Source of the DNA: Cycas panzhihuaensis
Lineage: Eukaryota > Cycadophyta
Direction: 5' to 3'
DNA: 64,000 nt
Assembly: GCA_023213395.1 (NCBI GenBank)
Contig: CM041465.1
Location: 51,839,741 to 51,903,740 of the forward strand
Both the position numbers and the translations under genes were made by a program. The stretch's first letter is position 1. Each line of letters begins with the position of its first letter. The notes under the pieces are model-generated. The model was given only the letters and a program-made list of their open reading frames with translations. It did not search any database and was not told where the DNA came from. Shown here piece by piece: positions 30,790-42,935 of this stretch.

Positions 30790-31551
30790 TTAGGTGGCTT
30801 TCCCTTGTCAACTTTGACTCGACACTAGCTCTTCATATGGCTAGCCTTCCCACATCTCCAACATACCAAAGGTCCTCTACCTCGAGATTTGGATTTTCCT
30901 CTAGATTTTGGCCATCTATTCCTAGGTCTTTTTTGGTCGCGATCCAATGTTTGACCTCTCACTACTAATGCTTCTTTCAAATAATCCTCAGAAGATTTTG
31001 CTTAGTCTCTTCTGACAGTAGAGTAGCAACAACATCATCAAATTTTAGGGTGGTAATAGTCGTGCTACTAATCATCATCACAAGATTATCCTAGGAATCA
31101 GAAAGTGAACATAATAGGGTAATACACTTGTCTTCTTTAAACATTGTTACCCCAACTAAAATAAGTTGGCTCACCATGGTGTTAAATAAAATAAGATGAT
31201 ATGCAATTGCATATCCATCATTCATCTTGAGTGAATACAATTTTTTCTGAAGAAATAGCTTGTTAACTAGGGACTTTGTCTGATACAAAGCCTTTAACTT
31301 TCTCCACAAATCTTTCGCCGTAGACTCTGTGGTAACATTTAACAACACCATGTCTGAAAGATATAACCTTATTGAACTGATTGCCTTTTGATCAATCTTC
31401 TTCTAGTCTTCATCATCATAGTCATGGGCTTTGTTTCTACTACAGTGATCCACTAATCCTTCTTAATGAGGATATCTCTCATCTTTAGCTTCCACAACTC
31501 AAAGTTCTGGCCATTAAACTTTTCAATCTCCATCTTTGTAGTGCTTGTCAT
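30790..31551 (-). pseudogene. gag: CoG gag (copia type)
   Basis: The start at 31,551 (MTSTTKMEIEKFNG) is followed by NFELWKLKMRDILIKKD, typical of copia gag. The UBN2-type core reads AKDLWRKLKALYQTKSL, KLFLQKKLYSLKM. A CX2CX4HX4C zinc knuckle (CWRCGKASHMKS then a stop, then C) sits near 30,830-30,875. Stops and frame changes are present. Confidence 0.85.
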
Positions 31552-31622
31552 GATCTTCACACTCAAGTTCACTACACAAGGCTCCCACTTACCAAAAGGC
31601 TTCCCATAGAACTAAAACCCTT

Positions 31623-31635
31623 AACTCTAATACCA
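31623..31635 (-). other. CoG primer-binding site
   Basis: The minus strand reads TGGTATTAGAGTT, two bases from the LTR end. The common copia site is TGGTATCAGAGC (initiator tRNA-Met); here two bases differ by C-to-T changes. Confidence 0.8.
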
Positions 31636-31637
31636 AA

Positions 31638-32139
31638 TGAAGAGAAAAATATATAATCGAGAAGCAATGTGATAACAGAACTCTAAACCATGCAAAGAAC
31701 AAATAATATAAATAAATCAAGCACTCAACAAAGAACACTAAGAGATTTAGGTCTAAGTATAAACCTTTTATTAATTTGAGCAACAGCTAAACAATTACAT
31801 AGATGAACCCTAACTCTTCTCCTTGACTCATCCATGACCATTACATCATGTTCGTATGTTACATGTGTCATTACATAAGAATATAGACACAACATGATAA
31901 GATACTGCCTTGCAGTTTTATAATACAATGGGCATACACCATTGGGCTGACAAAGACCCCTATAAGACACCCAAAAATTTTTCTTAGGGGCTTTCACCCC
32001 TGAACCCCTGCTTGGGAGGCTACTGGTCCCCCAGACCCCCCAGTCGGGGCCCTACAATGGGCTCTCGAACCCCATAAAGGGGCTCAGGTGTAACACATAT
32101 ACCCATGTAACACTTACAAAGTGTTCAACACATCTGACA
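31638..32139 (-). repeat. CoG 5' LTR
   Basis: The minus strand begins TGTCAGATGTGTTGAACAC and ends TATATTTTTCTCTTCA. It pairs with 26,377-26,881 and with the solo LTR at 49,849. Confidence 0.92.
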
Positions 32140-32144
32140 AGGCC
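32140..32144. repeat. Target-site duplication, right, CoG
   Basis: AGGCC, identical to 26,372-26,376. About 34 bases of GyD-like DNA then separate CoG from NaF. Confidence 0.9.
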
Positions 32145-32178
32145 CACCATGGGGTAACGATGATTGAGACTCACCATT

Positions 32179-32443
32179 TGTAACAAGCATATCAAACCCT
32201 AATGGTGAGCAACAAAAAGATGAAGTATGTACAAAATAGACACCATGCTGGAGAATTGGCCAAAACTTAATTATGAATAAATAAGAGTACATACTTATAG
32301 TACAACCTCACCACTAGAGAGAGAACCCCATTGGACTACTTAGAGGTGGCACACATATCAAGGTGGCACACAACTCTAATATAGAATGCAAAAGATATAG
32401 AGAGTTTACATAGGGCTAATAGAATTAAGTATTACACCCAACA
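32179..32443 (-). repeat. NaF 3' LTR (265 bp, end missing)
   Basis: It matches 44,324-44,588. The minus strand starts TGTTGGGTGTAATACTTAA. The last bases TTACTAATCCTAACA seen in the 5' LTR are replaced by unrelated DNA. Confidence 0.88.
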
Positions 32444-32455
32444 TTCCCCCCTTTA
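32444..32455 (-). other. NaF polypurine tract
   Basis: The minus strand reads TAAAGGGGGGAA directly before the LTR TGTTGGG. Confidence 0.85.
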
Positions 32456-32499
32456 ATAGTCAATTACATAAATGTCGTCATATTAATGATAAGCTCAAG

Positions 32500-33015
32500 T
32501 CTCCAAAAATCTGCTGGATCATAATCGCTGCTGTACTAAATAAGAAAGCTATTGAAGTCTATATGAAGTAGAGTCCATCTACTAGAATGCATGGGTTATC
32601 AGCCGCTACAACTGCCAGTTGGGTAGGAACTCCCTTTATATACGTGGAGTAATCAGGAGCTAGCAAGAGTAGCTGTATAAGGTCCCACCCCTTGCTCATA
32701 TGGGAGTGCAAGTAGGAAAAAATATATATAAGAAGTACATGGCACATGGTAGGAGTCTCCAAAAGTCTCATTGGATCATAAACAACATACGTAATAAGAA
32801 AGCTATTGAAGTCCATATGAAGTGAAGTCCATCTACCGGAATACATGGGTTATTAGCCGTTGTAACCGCTAGTTGGGTAGGAACTCCCTTTATATATGTG
32901 GATCAATCAGGAGGTGGCAAGAGTAGTTGTATAAGGTCCCACCCCTTGCTCATATGGGAGTGCAAACATGAAAAAATATATATAAAGCACATGGCAAATA
33001 GCACATGGTAGGCAA
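32500..33015. repeat. Two tandem copies of a 252 bp unit in NaF
   Basis: The phrases AATAAGAAAGCTATTGAAGT and GGTCCCACCCCTTGCTCATA recur about 252 bases apart, as do the stretches between them. No coding is seen. Confidence 0.85.
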
Positions 33016-33816
33016 GAGTAGCTTCTAAAATTGTGTCCTACCTCTTGTTCAATAGGACTAGCACTTCTTAGGCATCTAATAACCAGAAATACAATGGCAC
33101 TATGGCCTCAAACATACCACATGGGCTAAAAGGATGCCTCATTGGGCTAACAACTTACCACCATGGGCAAATATAATAACCAGCATTAAATTTTTATATG
33201 ACTAAAAATGATATATGACTTGTGTAGCATATATGACTCTCTCTCATAAATGAAGTACAATATGATCACAATGGGTTCTTTAAGAGCTAAAAGGAAGTCC
33301 ATAGTACATGTCATCCCCCCTATTTGGGGTACATTACATCAAGAAGCCTTGAAAATATAATATGTGCCTGAAGAAACTGAGAAAAAATGAAGACAAATAG
33401 GAACTTGTAACTTTGAACTTAAAAATCTTCATGAAAACAACTCCAAAAAGTGTCAAATGACCTGTCAAATGAAAGGTCTCTTTGTTACGGATCTAATGCA
33501 ATATACGGGACTAAAAACGGACCTCCCAATCTCAAGATATAGTTAGAAACGTGACAGGTACTCTTTAGTAATGCTCAAAAAAGATGAAACAGGGACTAAC
33601 CCCCTCCATAAGCAGACTATTGGTCTTATGAGAGCTCCATGAGACTTGGGACTAAAGTGATAAGGGGCTGGATGGACCTGAAATGATTATTTAATATAAT
33701 TAAATTCAATTTTAACTTTGAAAAAAAATATACCCCTTTTTATAAAAAAAAACACGTCTGCCAATAATGAAAATTTTGCCCAAAATAATAATTTTCACCC
33801 TATTAGGGTTTATGTG
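33016..33816. other. NaF internal DNA, nothing recognised
   Basis: AT-rich sequence without long frames on either strand and without a clear repeat. Confidence 0.4.
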
Positions 33817-33997
33817 ACCAAATAATACAAGCCGCCTCCATTGTTGTTACAGGTCACCACCATGAACAGAGGGTCAACGTTGTAGGTCGAAAGATTGAGA
33901 AGAGGAGGGGTACCATTGCTCTGCTCGTAATCGCTACAAGCACTAGGAGCGTAGTTGTTAATGTTGTAGTTATACTGAAGAGCTACGCTGTGAAATT
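33817..33997 (-). pseudogene. Exon-like captured segment, unknown gene
   Basis: On the minus strand a pyrimidine/G-rich stretch ending TTTTGCAG is followed by about 60 open codons. They include FHSVALQYNYNINNYAPS, CSDYEQSNGTPPLLNLS and YNVDPLFMVVTCNNNGG, in higher GC than its surroundings. The acceptor-like edge and compact composition suggest an exon of a cellular gene. I do not recognise the protein. Confidence 0.4.
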
Positions 33998-34599
33998 CTG
34001 CAAAACACCAACAACGACATCAATGAATGGAAGATGCTAAATATTATCCATGCACTGCCACATTGTGAGTTGTTGTCATTGGGACTTCAACATCATGAAT
34101 GCCGTGAAGACTACACTTCTGTCATACTCATGAACACTATTAAAAAACTCATGTGCAAGGGTGAGGGTTTCTCCAGTATATGGGATCAACAACCATGGAA
34201 GTAACAGATAGAATCAATTGCCCACAATGTATTAAGACATCGATACACCATTAATTAAATCCGTAGGGGAACCATGGAGAAGCTCTCTTGATTGCTCCAC
34301 TCGAGCATATAAGCAAGTCTGAGGAAGAATCATGGTGAGTGAGAGTAAGCCCAGCCAGCCCATGGATATATCGAGGAACCATTTGGTTGAGCAGGACGTG
34401 GATGTTGTGCGGTGGTTCTAAAAGGCTTGCTCTGAGTGAATACTATGATGCCATCCTCCTATTTCTATCCAATTCATAGCAGAATGGACCAAACAAGTCT
34501 CAAAGAAGTACAATGATGAGAAGCTACTTATGGCAAAGCTGCTTCTGATTGTAGATGAAAACAGGGGTGGTTTTTCCCATACAAAGAAGAACTCTAGTA

Positions 34600-34740
34600 G
34601 CGTGAGTGCACACGATGCACTGAATATATGCTACCACGTTTAGCATACGGTGCGTGAGTGCACATGGCACGCTGAATATATGCTACCACATTTGGCATAC
34701 GGTGCGTGAGTGCACGCAGCGCGCTGAATATATGTCAACA
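34600..34740. repeat. Tandem 51-52 bp repeat, about 2.7 units
   Basis: The units contain GCGTGAGTGCAC and GCTGAATATATGCTACCAC, starting near 34,600, 34,652 and 34,703. They lie directly beside the EB1 fragment. Confidence 0.85.
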
Positions 34741-34784
34741 AGGGCACTGCTTACAAAGACATGAGACTAAAGTCCTCTTCTAGT

Positions 34785-35150
34785 TATATGTTCATGTATC
34801 TCCTTTCCTTCTCCAAACTGTCTACTGAAAGTTTTAATTCAGTGATCTGCTCATTGAGAGCTTGAGATTATGCTTGAGAAACAACTGCAGTGTTTGGTAT
34901 TAAAGCAAGATGAGGAATTGGTGCAGAGGCAGCAGTTTGAATGGGTACGGAGCCACATCCAGTGTTAGCAACAGCAGGCGCTATTTTTGATGGTTTAGTC
35001 CTAGCTCTTACAACTAGAAATGGAGGATCATTTCATACTCTGTCTTCGCATCAAAAATCCCATTGTGCAAGGGTACCATACCAGGGTGCATGGCATCCAT
35101 GAGTTGACAATGTACGGCCCCAGATGCAACTTTTTGACATCCCAACCAGA
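34785..35150 (-). pseudogene. Captured EB1 (microtubule plus-end-binding protein) fragment
   Basis: The minus strand shows ASGAVHCQLMDAMHPGMVPL, then FDAKTEYEMI, matching the EB1 calponin-homology domain segment with SGAVQCQ, HPG.VPMHKV and FDAK.EY.MIQNYK. After a frame change come a Pro/Ala/Thr-rich linker and ITELKLSVDSLEKER, the start of the EB1 coiled-coil dimerisation domain. EB1 binds growing microtubule ends. The central part of the CH domain is missing, so exons have been lost or joined. Three frame or stop breaks are visible. It lies inside NaF, so it was carried by the element. Confidence 0.82.
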
Positions 35151-35383
35151 GCCACTGGTGGCGTTATAATGTGCTTTTATCTCCAGTAATAGTAACAGCC
35201 TCAGCTTTAGAATTAGTGGCAAGGGTAAATGTGGCAATGGATTTGGCAGAGCGGAGGCGAAGCGTGAGCTGTAAATACAACAAGACAATCTTCCTCTCGA
35301 ATGCCTGTGCTATCGCCATGGATGATCCCCTCCAAGGGATTCGTAACAAACAAAGCCCAACACATATATCACCAAGCACGGCA

Positions 35384-35415
35384 GTTTTTTTTTTTCTTTT
35401 TCTTTTTTTTTTTTA
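35384..35415. repeat. T-rich tract
   Basis: An almost pure T run broken by two C residues. On the minus strand it is a poly-A-like tract within NaF. Confidence 0.7.
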
Positions 35416-35739
35416 AATAAAAAACATAAGAATACAGGCCAGATTTGAAGGCATTGAATACAAAATTTTGAGCATAAAGAAAGTACATATGAGCAAAAAT
35501 ATATGTATAACATGTAAATCTATAAATCTTTTGAAAATGGAGTCTCTTCTAGCTTCCGGATAGCGAGAAGCACTCTTTTAACTGCTGTTAATAGTTCCTA
35601 CAACACTCTGTCCACTGACATGCGAAGGAAGCAATTAAATAGGAATTGTATCTACACAAAGAATTTGGTGGACTTTCACCTACATGCAAATTTATTGTGG
35701 TACCACATGTGGAGAAAATGTCTACTTGAGCAGTATCAT

Positions 35740-35744
35740 CAGGC
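35740..35744. repeat. Target-site duplication, left, CoE
   Basis: CAGGC, repeated at 44,048-44,052. Confidence 0.93.
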
Positions 35745-36080
35745 TGATGGAGCCGGAGGAGCAGAGCAGGACATCATAACGATCGCATCTTGAGTACAAT
35801 GACACTTTTTGATAGAATGACAGTGTTAATAAATACCAGGGAGGTATTCCCTTCTCTTAAATAGAGAATTCAAGGAGGCGTTGGGTGCCATCACCCTAGC
35901 TGCATAACAATTAAGATTAGTTTAAAAAATATATTAAAGAAAATAATGGTGATATGTACCTCAAATGAGTGGTTGGTCTGGGCAGCTATTGAGCAGCTTA
36001 AGGTGCCATAGGGGCCCTCAAAGGCAGCTTTAAGGGGCCCTAAGCGCTCTAGTACATATACATTGGGATTATTCCCAACA
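35745..36080 (-). repeat. CoE 3' LTR (336 bp)
   Basis: The minus strand starts TGTTGGGAATAATCCCAATG and ends GCTCCATCA. It pairs with 43,714-44,047. The purine tract AGGGAAGAA lies directly upstream in element sense. Confidence 0.94.
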
Positions 36081-37700
36081 TTCTTCCCTATAAGCCCAAT
36101 GTGTATGACTCCTAAATCATCTCTGAATTTCTCAAATTTGATTTTCCACAAGGCCTTTGTAAAAATATCTGTTGTTTGATCTTCGGTGCTACAATAAGTC
36201 AACTCTATCTCGTCTGCTTGTACAAGTTCCCGAATGAAGTGGTATTGAGTTTTAATATGTTTTATTCTGCCATAGAATACTAGATTTTTGGTCATTTGAA
36301 TAGCGCTCTGATTGTCACACCAAATTCTAGTGGGACCTTGATGTTTAATTTGAAAATCCTGTAAGAGTCTTCTTAACCAGATTGATTCACAGGCTCTTGA
36401 CACTGCAGCTTTATATTCTGCTTTGGTTGTGGATGAGGAAACGGTATTTTATTTCTTTGTACTCCAAGCTACCGCTGCTGATCCCATACTAAATACATAA
36501 CTTGAGGTAGATTTTTGATCATCGACATCACCAACCTAATCTAAATCTGTATAACCAGTTAACTGAAACTCAGATATAGGTTTGTAGTATAACCCAAAGT
36601 TTGGAGTCCCTTTAAGGTATCTGAGGATTCTTTTAGCAGCTTGCCAATGAGATGTCTTTGGATCCTGCATAAATCTAGACACAACACTTATTGAATATGT
36701 TATATCAGGTCGAGTAGAGGTTAAATAGATTAGGCTGCCAATCAGTTATCTATAGAGAATGGGATCAACTGAAGTCGAGTCATCTGTCTTAGAGAGTTTA
36801 ATTCTAATTTCTGCTGGTATTAGCAATGGTTTACAGTTTGTCATATTAAATCTTTGTAGAAGATCTAATATATATTTATATTGAGAGATAAATATTCCTT
36901 GTTTATCTTACCACACTTCCAATCCTAGGAAGTAATGCATAAGGCCTAAGTCTGTCATCTTAAATTCCTTACACATAGCATCTTTAAATTGACTTAAAAG
37001 TTGAGAGTCATTTCCGATATAAATTAAGTCATCCACATAGAGTCCTACAATCAATATCGAATTTCCTTTAATTTAGGTGTATAGGTTTGGATCTGGTTGA
37101 GATCTTTTAAACCCTTGATCTTTAAGATATGTGTCTATATGGGAATAACAAGCCCTAGGTGCTTGTTTTAGACCATATAATGCCTTCTTTAACTTGTACA
37201 CTTTGTTTTCTTCCCCCCTAACTTCAAAACTGAGGGGTTGAGTGACATAGATATCTTCTTAGATATAACCATTTAAGAAAGCACTTTTACATCCATTTGA
37301 TAAACAAGCCAACCCATTTGGGTGGCTAAACTTATTATCATGCGAACTGATTCCATCCTAGCGACTGGGGCAAATGTTTCGGTATAATCTATACCTTCTC
37401 TTGGGGCATATCCTTTAGCAACTAAACGAGCTTTATATTTATCAATTGATCCATCATAGTGGAACTTGGTCTTATAGACCCATTTAGTTCCAATGGCTTT
37501 CTTCCTTGGTGGTAAATCTACAAGTTCCCAAGTATCATTTTTAACGATGGATTTATATTTCTCTTGCATGGATTTTTGCCAACACTCATATTGATTTGCC
37601 TCACCAAAGGTTTGAGGCTTATGACTTTTGAGTAGCTTGCTCATTAGAGCAAAGTTAACTCTGTGTGAGCGTGTAGATCTTCGATTGTTATCCAATATAT
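36081..37700 (-). pseudogene. CoE reverse transcriptase and RNase H
   Basis: Copia pol. RT starts near 37,640 with NQYECWQKSMQEKYKSI and NDTWELVDLPP, then [51 protein letters not shown] and the catalytic LYVDDLIYIGND (about 37,020-37,060). RNase H has the first motif (YTDLD), then TKAEYKAAVSRACESIWLRR, IWCDNQSAIQMTKN and HIKTQYHFIREL, and runs into the LTR. Stops are few and mostly at Gln or Trp codons. Confidence 0.9.
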
Positions 37701-38830
37701 TTCCTAAGTCATAGTTACGTTGAACCCATTTGGGTAGTGGTTATGATAATGGTTGCGATAATGTTGCTTCCCTAGCAGTTTCCAGAGAATTTCTCCACAT
37801 AGGAGGCATATATTTGGATGTATTTGATGTAGCAAACTTAATGGTAATGTCCTTTTGTTGTTCATGATTATTTTGATAGTAGTTGTCTTCTTAAAATTTG
37901 ACATCCCTACTCACTATAACTTTTCTAGATTTTGGATCATAAACTTTGTAAGATTTTGACGATTCACTATATCCAATAAAGATACATTTTACACTATGAT
38001 CATCTAATTTAGTTCTTCTTTGGTTAGAGACGTGGGCATAGGCTAAACAACTAAATACCCTAAGGTGACGGATACTAGATTTATAACCTATCCATGCTTC
38101 TTCTAGTGTCTTCCACCTAACTGCTTTTGTGGAACATTGATTAAGTAGGTAGACTATGGTATGGACTGCTTCAGCCCAAAATTCATGGCCTAAGTTCTTA
38201 TCTTTAAGCATACAGTGTGTCATTTCTATGATAGTTCTATTTTTCCTTTCCACTACACCATTTTGTTGTGGGGTGTAGGGGTTGGAAAGTTGTCGCTTAA
38301 TCCCATGTCGAATACAATAATCCTTGAAGATGTTAGAGGTAAACTCTCCCCCATTATATGATCTTAAAGAAAGGATATGATATCCACTTTGTCACTCAAT
38401 GAAGGTTTTAAAGTCAACAAAGTGGTCAAAAGCATCAGATTTGTATTTGAGAAAGAACACCCAAGTCTTTCTTGTAAAGTCATCAATAAATGTAAGGAAA
38501 TACTTGGCACCTGCCAAGGAGGGAGTAGTCATTGGATCACAAATATCCGTGTATACTAGTTGAAGTGGGGTAGATGCCCGATGGCTAAAGTCTAGAAAGC
38601 TTTCTCTATGTTGTTTTCCAAGAAGGCATCCCTCACACAACTCTTTATTAACATCAATAGAGGGCAAGCCATTAACCATATCTAATCTTTTCATAAGGGC
38701 TAAACTGGTATAATTAAGACGACCAAAACGTCGATGCCATAAGTCACTATCCATAGTAGTTGTGGTTCTAAAGGCATAGGTATCTGAGGGGGTGATAGTA
38801 AGCTTAAATAAATGATCTTTAGTCATTATG
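37701..38830 (-). pseudogene. CoE integrase
   Basis: The pre-integrase zinc module reads LWHRRFGRLNYTSLALM and CEGCLLGKQHRESF. The DDE core has VYTDICDPM (first Asp) and ERKNRTIIEM (Glu). The second Asp position reads LRSYNGGEF, with Tyr for Asp, which should abolish activity. A TGA after FKTFIE (about 38,391) is a probable CGA-to-TGA change. The C-terminal part includes CIFIGYSESSKSYKVYDP, and the frame closes at a stop near 37,891. Confidence 0.9.
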
Positions 38831-39170
38831 CCTCTAGCAATAATAGCTTCATTTTATCTTTTGTCTTTGATAACACATTCGCCGTTGTCAAAAATTACTT
38901 TATAATCTTGTCCCATCATCATCCCTCTTGATAGTAAGTTTTTTCTTAAAGCAGGGACATATAGAACATCATTCAAGTATTTATATTCACCACTATCAGT
39001 CAATAAGGCAATGTTACCTTTTCCAATCGATTCGTGAGAAGTGTTGTCTCCAAACATAATAGACCCTTTTTTATTTGTATCCAAAGTTTGAAATAACTGT
39101 TCTTTATGGGTCATGTGGGTGGAACAACCAGAATCAATGTACCAACTATCATCTTCTTCTTCCTAGGTTA
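38831..39170 (-). pseudogene. CoE protease
   Basis: Aspartic protease with SWYIDSGCSTHMTHK, so the DSG active site is intact, followed by GSIMFGDNTSHESIGKGNI and VPALRKNLLSRGMMM. It follows a run of acidic residues that ends gag. Confidence 0.88.
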
Positions 39171-40303
39171 AAAAACTAGATAGAAATAACCTATTATTGA
39201 TTTTAGATTCTAATGTATTTGGCACATGTCCTCTAGGGGGTGGTCTTGTAACCATTTCTATGACAATAAGTACAATATAATTGATCTCTTTTGTCATAAC
39301 TGAGACTTTGACTCCTTGGTGGAGAATGATCAAGATTGAAAGATCTCCCCCTTTCCTCATAGAATTGAGTATAATTATTTCTTGGTTGGTCACGATAGTT
39401 CTGAGGTGTTCTAGAAGGTTGTGAATTCCTATGACAATGTGGACAATAAGGATGATTATCAACTTGTCTTCTTGGCTTTGGATTTCTTTGAGTGTTCGAA
39501 TGTCTTTGAGAGTTATCATGTTGTGGGGGTCCTCCTTGTCTATTTTTGTGAGGAGCTTGGTATCGTGGAGGATTTTGTCTAGTTTCATTTCTAGGGTTTC
39601 TATCTTTTCTCCTTGGAGGAGATTCATTTTGTTTTGAGGTGCTATCTTGAGGGTTAGGTTGAATGTTGACCTTTGTAGCAAAGGCATGTTCTAAAGTTTC
39701 ATTGGTAGCTTGTTGCTCTTCTATAGACATAAGCATAGCAGTAAGTTGTTCTACTTTGAGGGTACTTAGATCTTTTGATACACTAATACTAGTAGCTACA
39801 ATTTCAAAACGTCTAACGGCTTCTATACATCAAAGTATTCGTTCAACTACTCTTTGTTCGGTTAAGGTATCCCCAAGTGACCTCATTTGGTTAACGATAT
39901 CTTGAATCTTGGTCATGAATTCAGTTACTGATTCATGAGGCATCATACGTAAATTTTCGAACTTACTTCTCAAGTTTTGTAATTTAGAGGGCGCGGCCCC
40001 TTCATATATAAGCTGTAAAGTATTCCAAGCCTCTTTGGACTTAATGGATTCATTGACTCGTAGGAATACATGATCTTCTAATGCGCAAAAGATAAGAGCT
40101 AATGCTTCATTATCTTTTTTGACATTTTCTTTGTATGTAACTTTTTCAGTATTGGTTGGATTTGATGCTAAGTCATTGTAACCAGTTCTTACTATATCCC
40201 ACATCTCGTTTGCTATAAGGATGGGCCTCATCCTCCTACTCTAGTCAAGGAAATTATTTCTATCAAATTTTGGGATAATCATATTCCCAAAACTAGACGT
40301 CAT
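39171..40303 (-). pseudogene. gag: CoE gag (two stops)
   Basis: The start ATG is at 40,303 (MTSSFGNMIIPKFD). A TAG at 40,241-40,243 replaces the Trp expected in the copia motif (NFLD-stop-SRRMRPIL). The UBN2 core includes SIKSKEAWNTLQLIYEG, KLQNLRSKFENLRMM and SVTEFMTKIQDIVNQMR, ending at a TGA near 39,830. The tail is Arg/Pro/Asn-rich and carries two degenerate Cys-rich knuckles (CPHCHRNSQ and CTYCHRNGYK). Reading after each stop stays in frame or shifts once. Confidence 0.88.
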
Positions 40304-42724
40304 TTTAAACTAAAGTTGTGATAAATATAATATCAAAAAAATATTTGAATATAAAAGAAATTTAAAAACTTAAATGAAAGAAGTTATTTCCAAATATATC
40401 TCAAAGTTTTCCAAAGTTTTGAACAAATAAACTAGGACCTAGAAAGGCTACTAGGCTCTAAGTTTATGTTTCTCCTAGGGCAACCTTCAGTTGTTATTTT
40501 GTCTAGTGGCGCCTACCCACAGATGGCAAAATAGGGACCCAATACACCGGTATGGAGCACTAGGCTCTATATACCTCAGTACGCAGGCTACTGAGAAGAC
40601 TTTGACACCCCCCTGAATTGTTGGTCCACCTATGCCGGACTTATGACCTACGACAGATCTAGTAGTGAAGGTTCTCGAACCAAGGCACTCACCCTCTCCA
40701 GGTCTAGCCTTGGTCTCCAAACACCATGAAATGAATAGGTTTTGCATCTCAGCTTGCCACCGTATACACCTGATAGCTAATGGCTATCCTCATCCAATAT
40801 GAGTAGGCCGATTAGCATGTGCGGGGTGGTAACTTCAGGGGTCATAACCGTTCCCCTTGCAAGGCTGAAAAAATGGGGTGGTTCAATTCAGAATTATTTT
40901 CTTTAATGTGAAAAATTAAACTAATTAGCAATGTGGTCTTGCTTAGAAAAAGAAAAATTCCTTTGATAATAAAAAACATAAAGTAAAATATGCTCTAAGC
41001 AAGATGAAATGAATACTAAACTTTAAAAATAAAAAAACTTCTTCTTTCATAAAAAAATATAATGCTCTTCAAATAGATGAAATATGCCTTTAAACAAAAA
41101 ATGTAATTTTTCTTTTTATAAGTACAAGAAAAATGATATTTTTCAATAATGAAAAATACTTTGATATACTTTTAAAGTATAACGATCAATAAGAAAGTAA
41201 TGATGTATTTGAAAGCAAACTTAAAAAATCCTTTTCACTTATGTAAAACTAAAATAAAATTTTAAGAATGAAATATAAAGAGTTTTCAAAAATACCAATT
41301 TCTCAAATGAGTAAATGTAAATCTTCAATGTAAAAAAAAATAACTTTCCCTTTTTATATAAAAATAACTTTCAATAAATAATTTCTGGTTCAAAACAACT
41401 TAAAATGCTTGTAGAAAGATCAAGTAGAAACCTTGAGTAAACAATGAGATATAAACTAGATTTTTCTTAAAAAAATTTGAAAAAAGATAAGCTTACTAGG
41501 ATGTACTTATATGCTCAACTTTAACAGCTTGAAAACTATTCTAAATAATGTCTGAATAACTTAAAATTCTACCAATATGTAGATTAATAAGGTGTGAATC
41601 CAATGAAACTAATAGTTTTAAAAACGGGTACCAATAAATCACGATTTGAATGATGCAAAGGTATAGACCTCTTTATGGGGCCTAACAGGAGAAGGGTAGT
41701 CAAAATTGCATAAAATTACTAATTAACTTTTAGAAAATGTTGAAAAAGGGATCAAATATTGTTTATGAAATTGTTTAATGTACTTTTAATTGAAAATTTT
41801 TAAAAAATATATTTAAAAAGGTGTAAAAATAGCAGATTTGAGGTAATAAGGTACCTCAACTTTGAATGATTTGAAATTTAGGAAAAATATGTCAGAATAT
41901 ATAAAAAAATATGTCAAAATGAAGAGAAATAAGTCAACTTCCCAACAAAGCTAACAAAATTAAAATCTAATATAAAATAAAAAAGTTATAGTGAAAATGG
42001 TAATAGGTGTCTTTATGTAAAATGTTAAGAAATAGGCTATAAAACAACTAAAGTCCTAATCTTAGTGATTAAAATACTAATAAAAATGAATTCAAAAAAT
42101 TGGAGTAAGAAGTGGGTATTGAAGTCTGTAGAACGTAGATCGTTATAGAAGAAATCCGGGCAGAAAGAAATTTACCAGTAATAAATTACATCTAGTTCTA
42201 AAAATGATTTTGTTAAAAGTGCGTAAAAGGCTAAAATTTTAAATGTTTGATGTTAAATTGGTCGAAATAGGGTCAAATCGGCACTAAAGTGGTCATATGA
42301 CCAGTCGAAATTGGTGTACATAAAATTTTTGATCTATTGGAGGTGGTTTCGCCTGAAACCGATAAGCTAGTGAGAAGTTATGACAACAAAAACTCTAATA
42401 ACTCTATAAAAAAAAAAATGAAAAACGTTTAAAAAACTTTTTGGAAGTGGCTAGCAGTCACGTGATGACTAAATGAGACCAAGGGACAAGAGCTTAAACC
42501 CTTAAAACCTAGATTTAAAAAATCATACAATAAATTTTAATTTTTTCAAACTTTATATTATTAAAACTATATAAAACAAAATATAATAAAATGAATAGCT
42601 GCGTATAATGTAGCAAAACCTGAACACAAACAATATATAATAAAACGAATAGCTATAACTAAGCTGATATATAATAATAGCAAAAAAAAACTGAACGTAA
42701 ACATTATAACGAATAGTTGCATAT

Positions 42725-42935
42725 AATAATGAAGTGTTGAGAAGGAGACGTAAGCCGAGTATAATAATGAGACGTAAGCCGAGTATAATAATGAGTGTTG
42801 AGAAGGGGAGATGTGCACGCCGAACGTAGGAGACGTAAGCCGAGTATAGCTGTGTATAAGCTCAGTATAATAATGAGACATAAGTCGAGTATAATAATGA
42901 GTGTTGAGAAGGAGAGACATAAGCCAAGCCTGCTG
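42725..42935. repeat. Tandem array of GACGTAAGCCGAGTATAATA in CoE leader
   Basis: Units of about 25 bases recur five or more times, with the interspersed phrase AATGAGTGTTGAGAAGG repeated on its own. Confidence 0.85.

Larger units (their letters stand above)
26377..32139 (-). mobile_element. CoG: Ty1/copia element, decayed
   Basis: Two direct LTRs of about 500 bp, perfect AGGCC duplications, a tRNA-Met-like primer site, and minus-strand gag, protease, integrase, RT and RNase H in copia order. All domains carry stops, and catalytic residues are changed (integrase Glu to Lys, RT YVDD to YVND). A solo LTR lies within RT. Confidence 0.93.
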
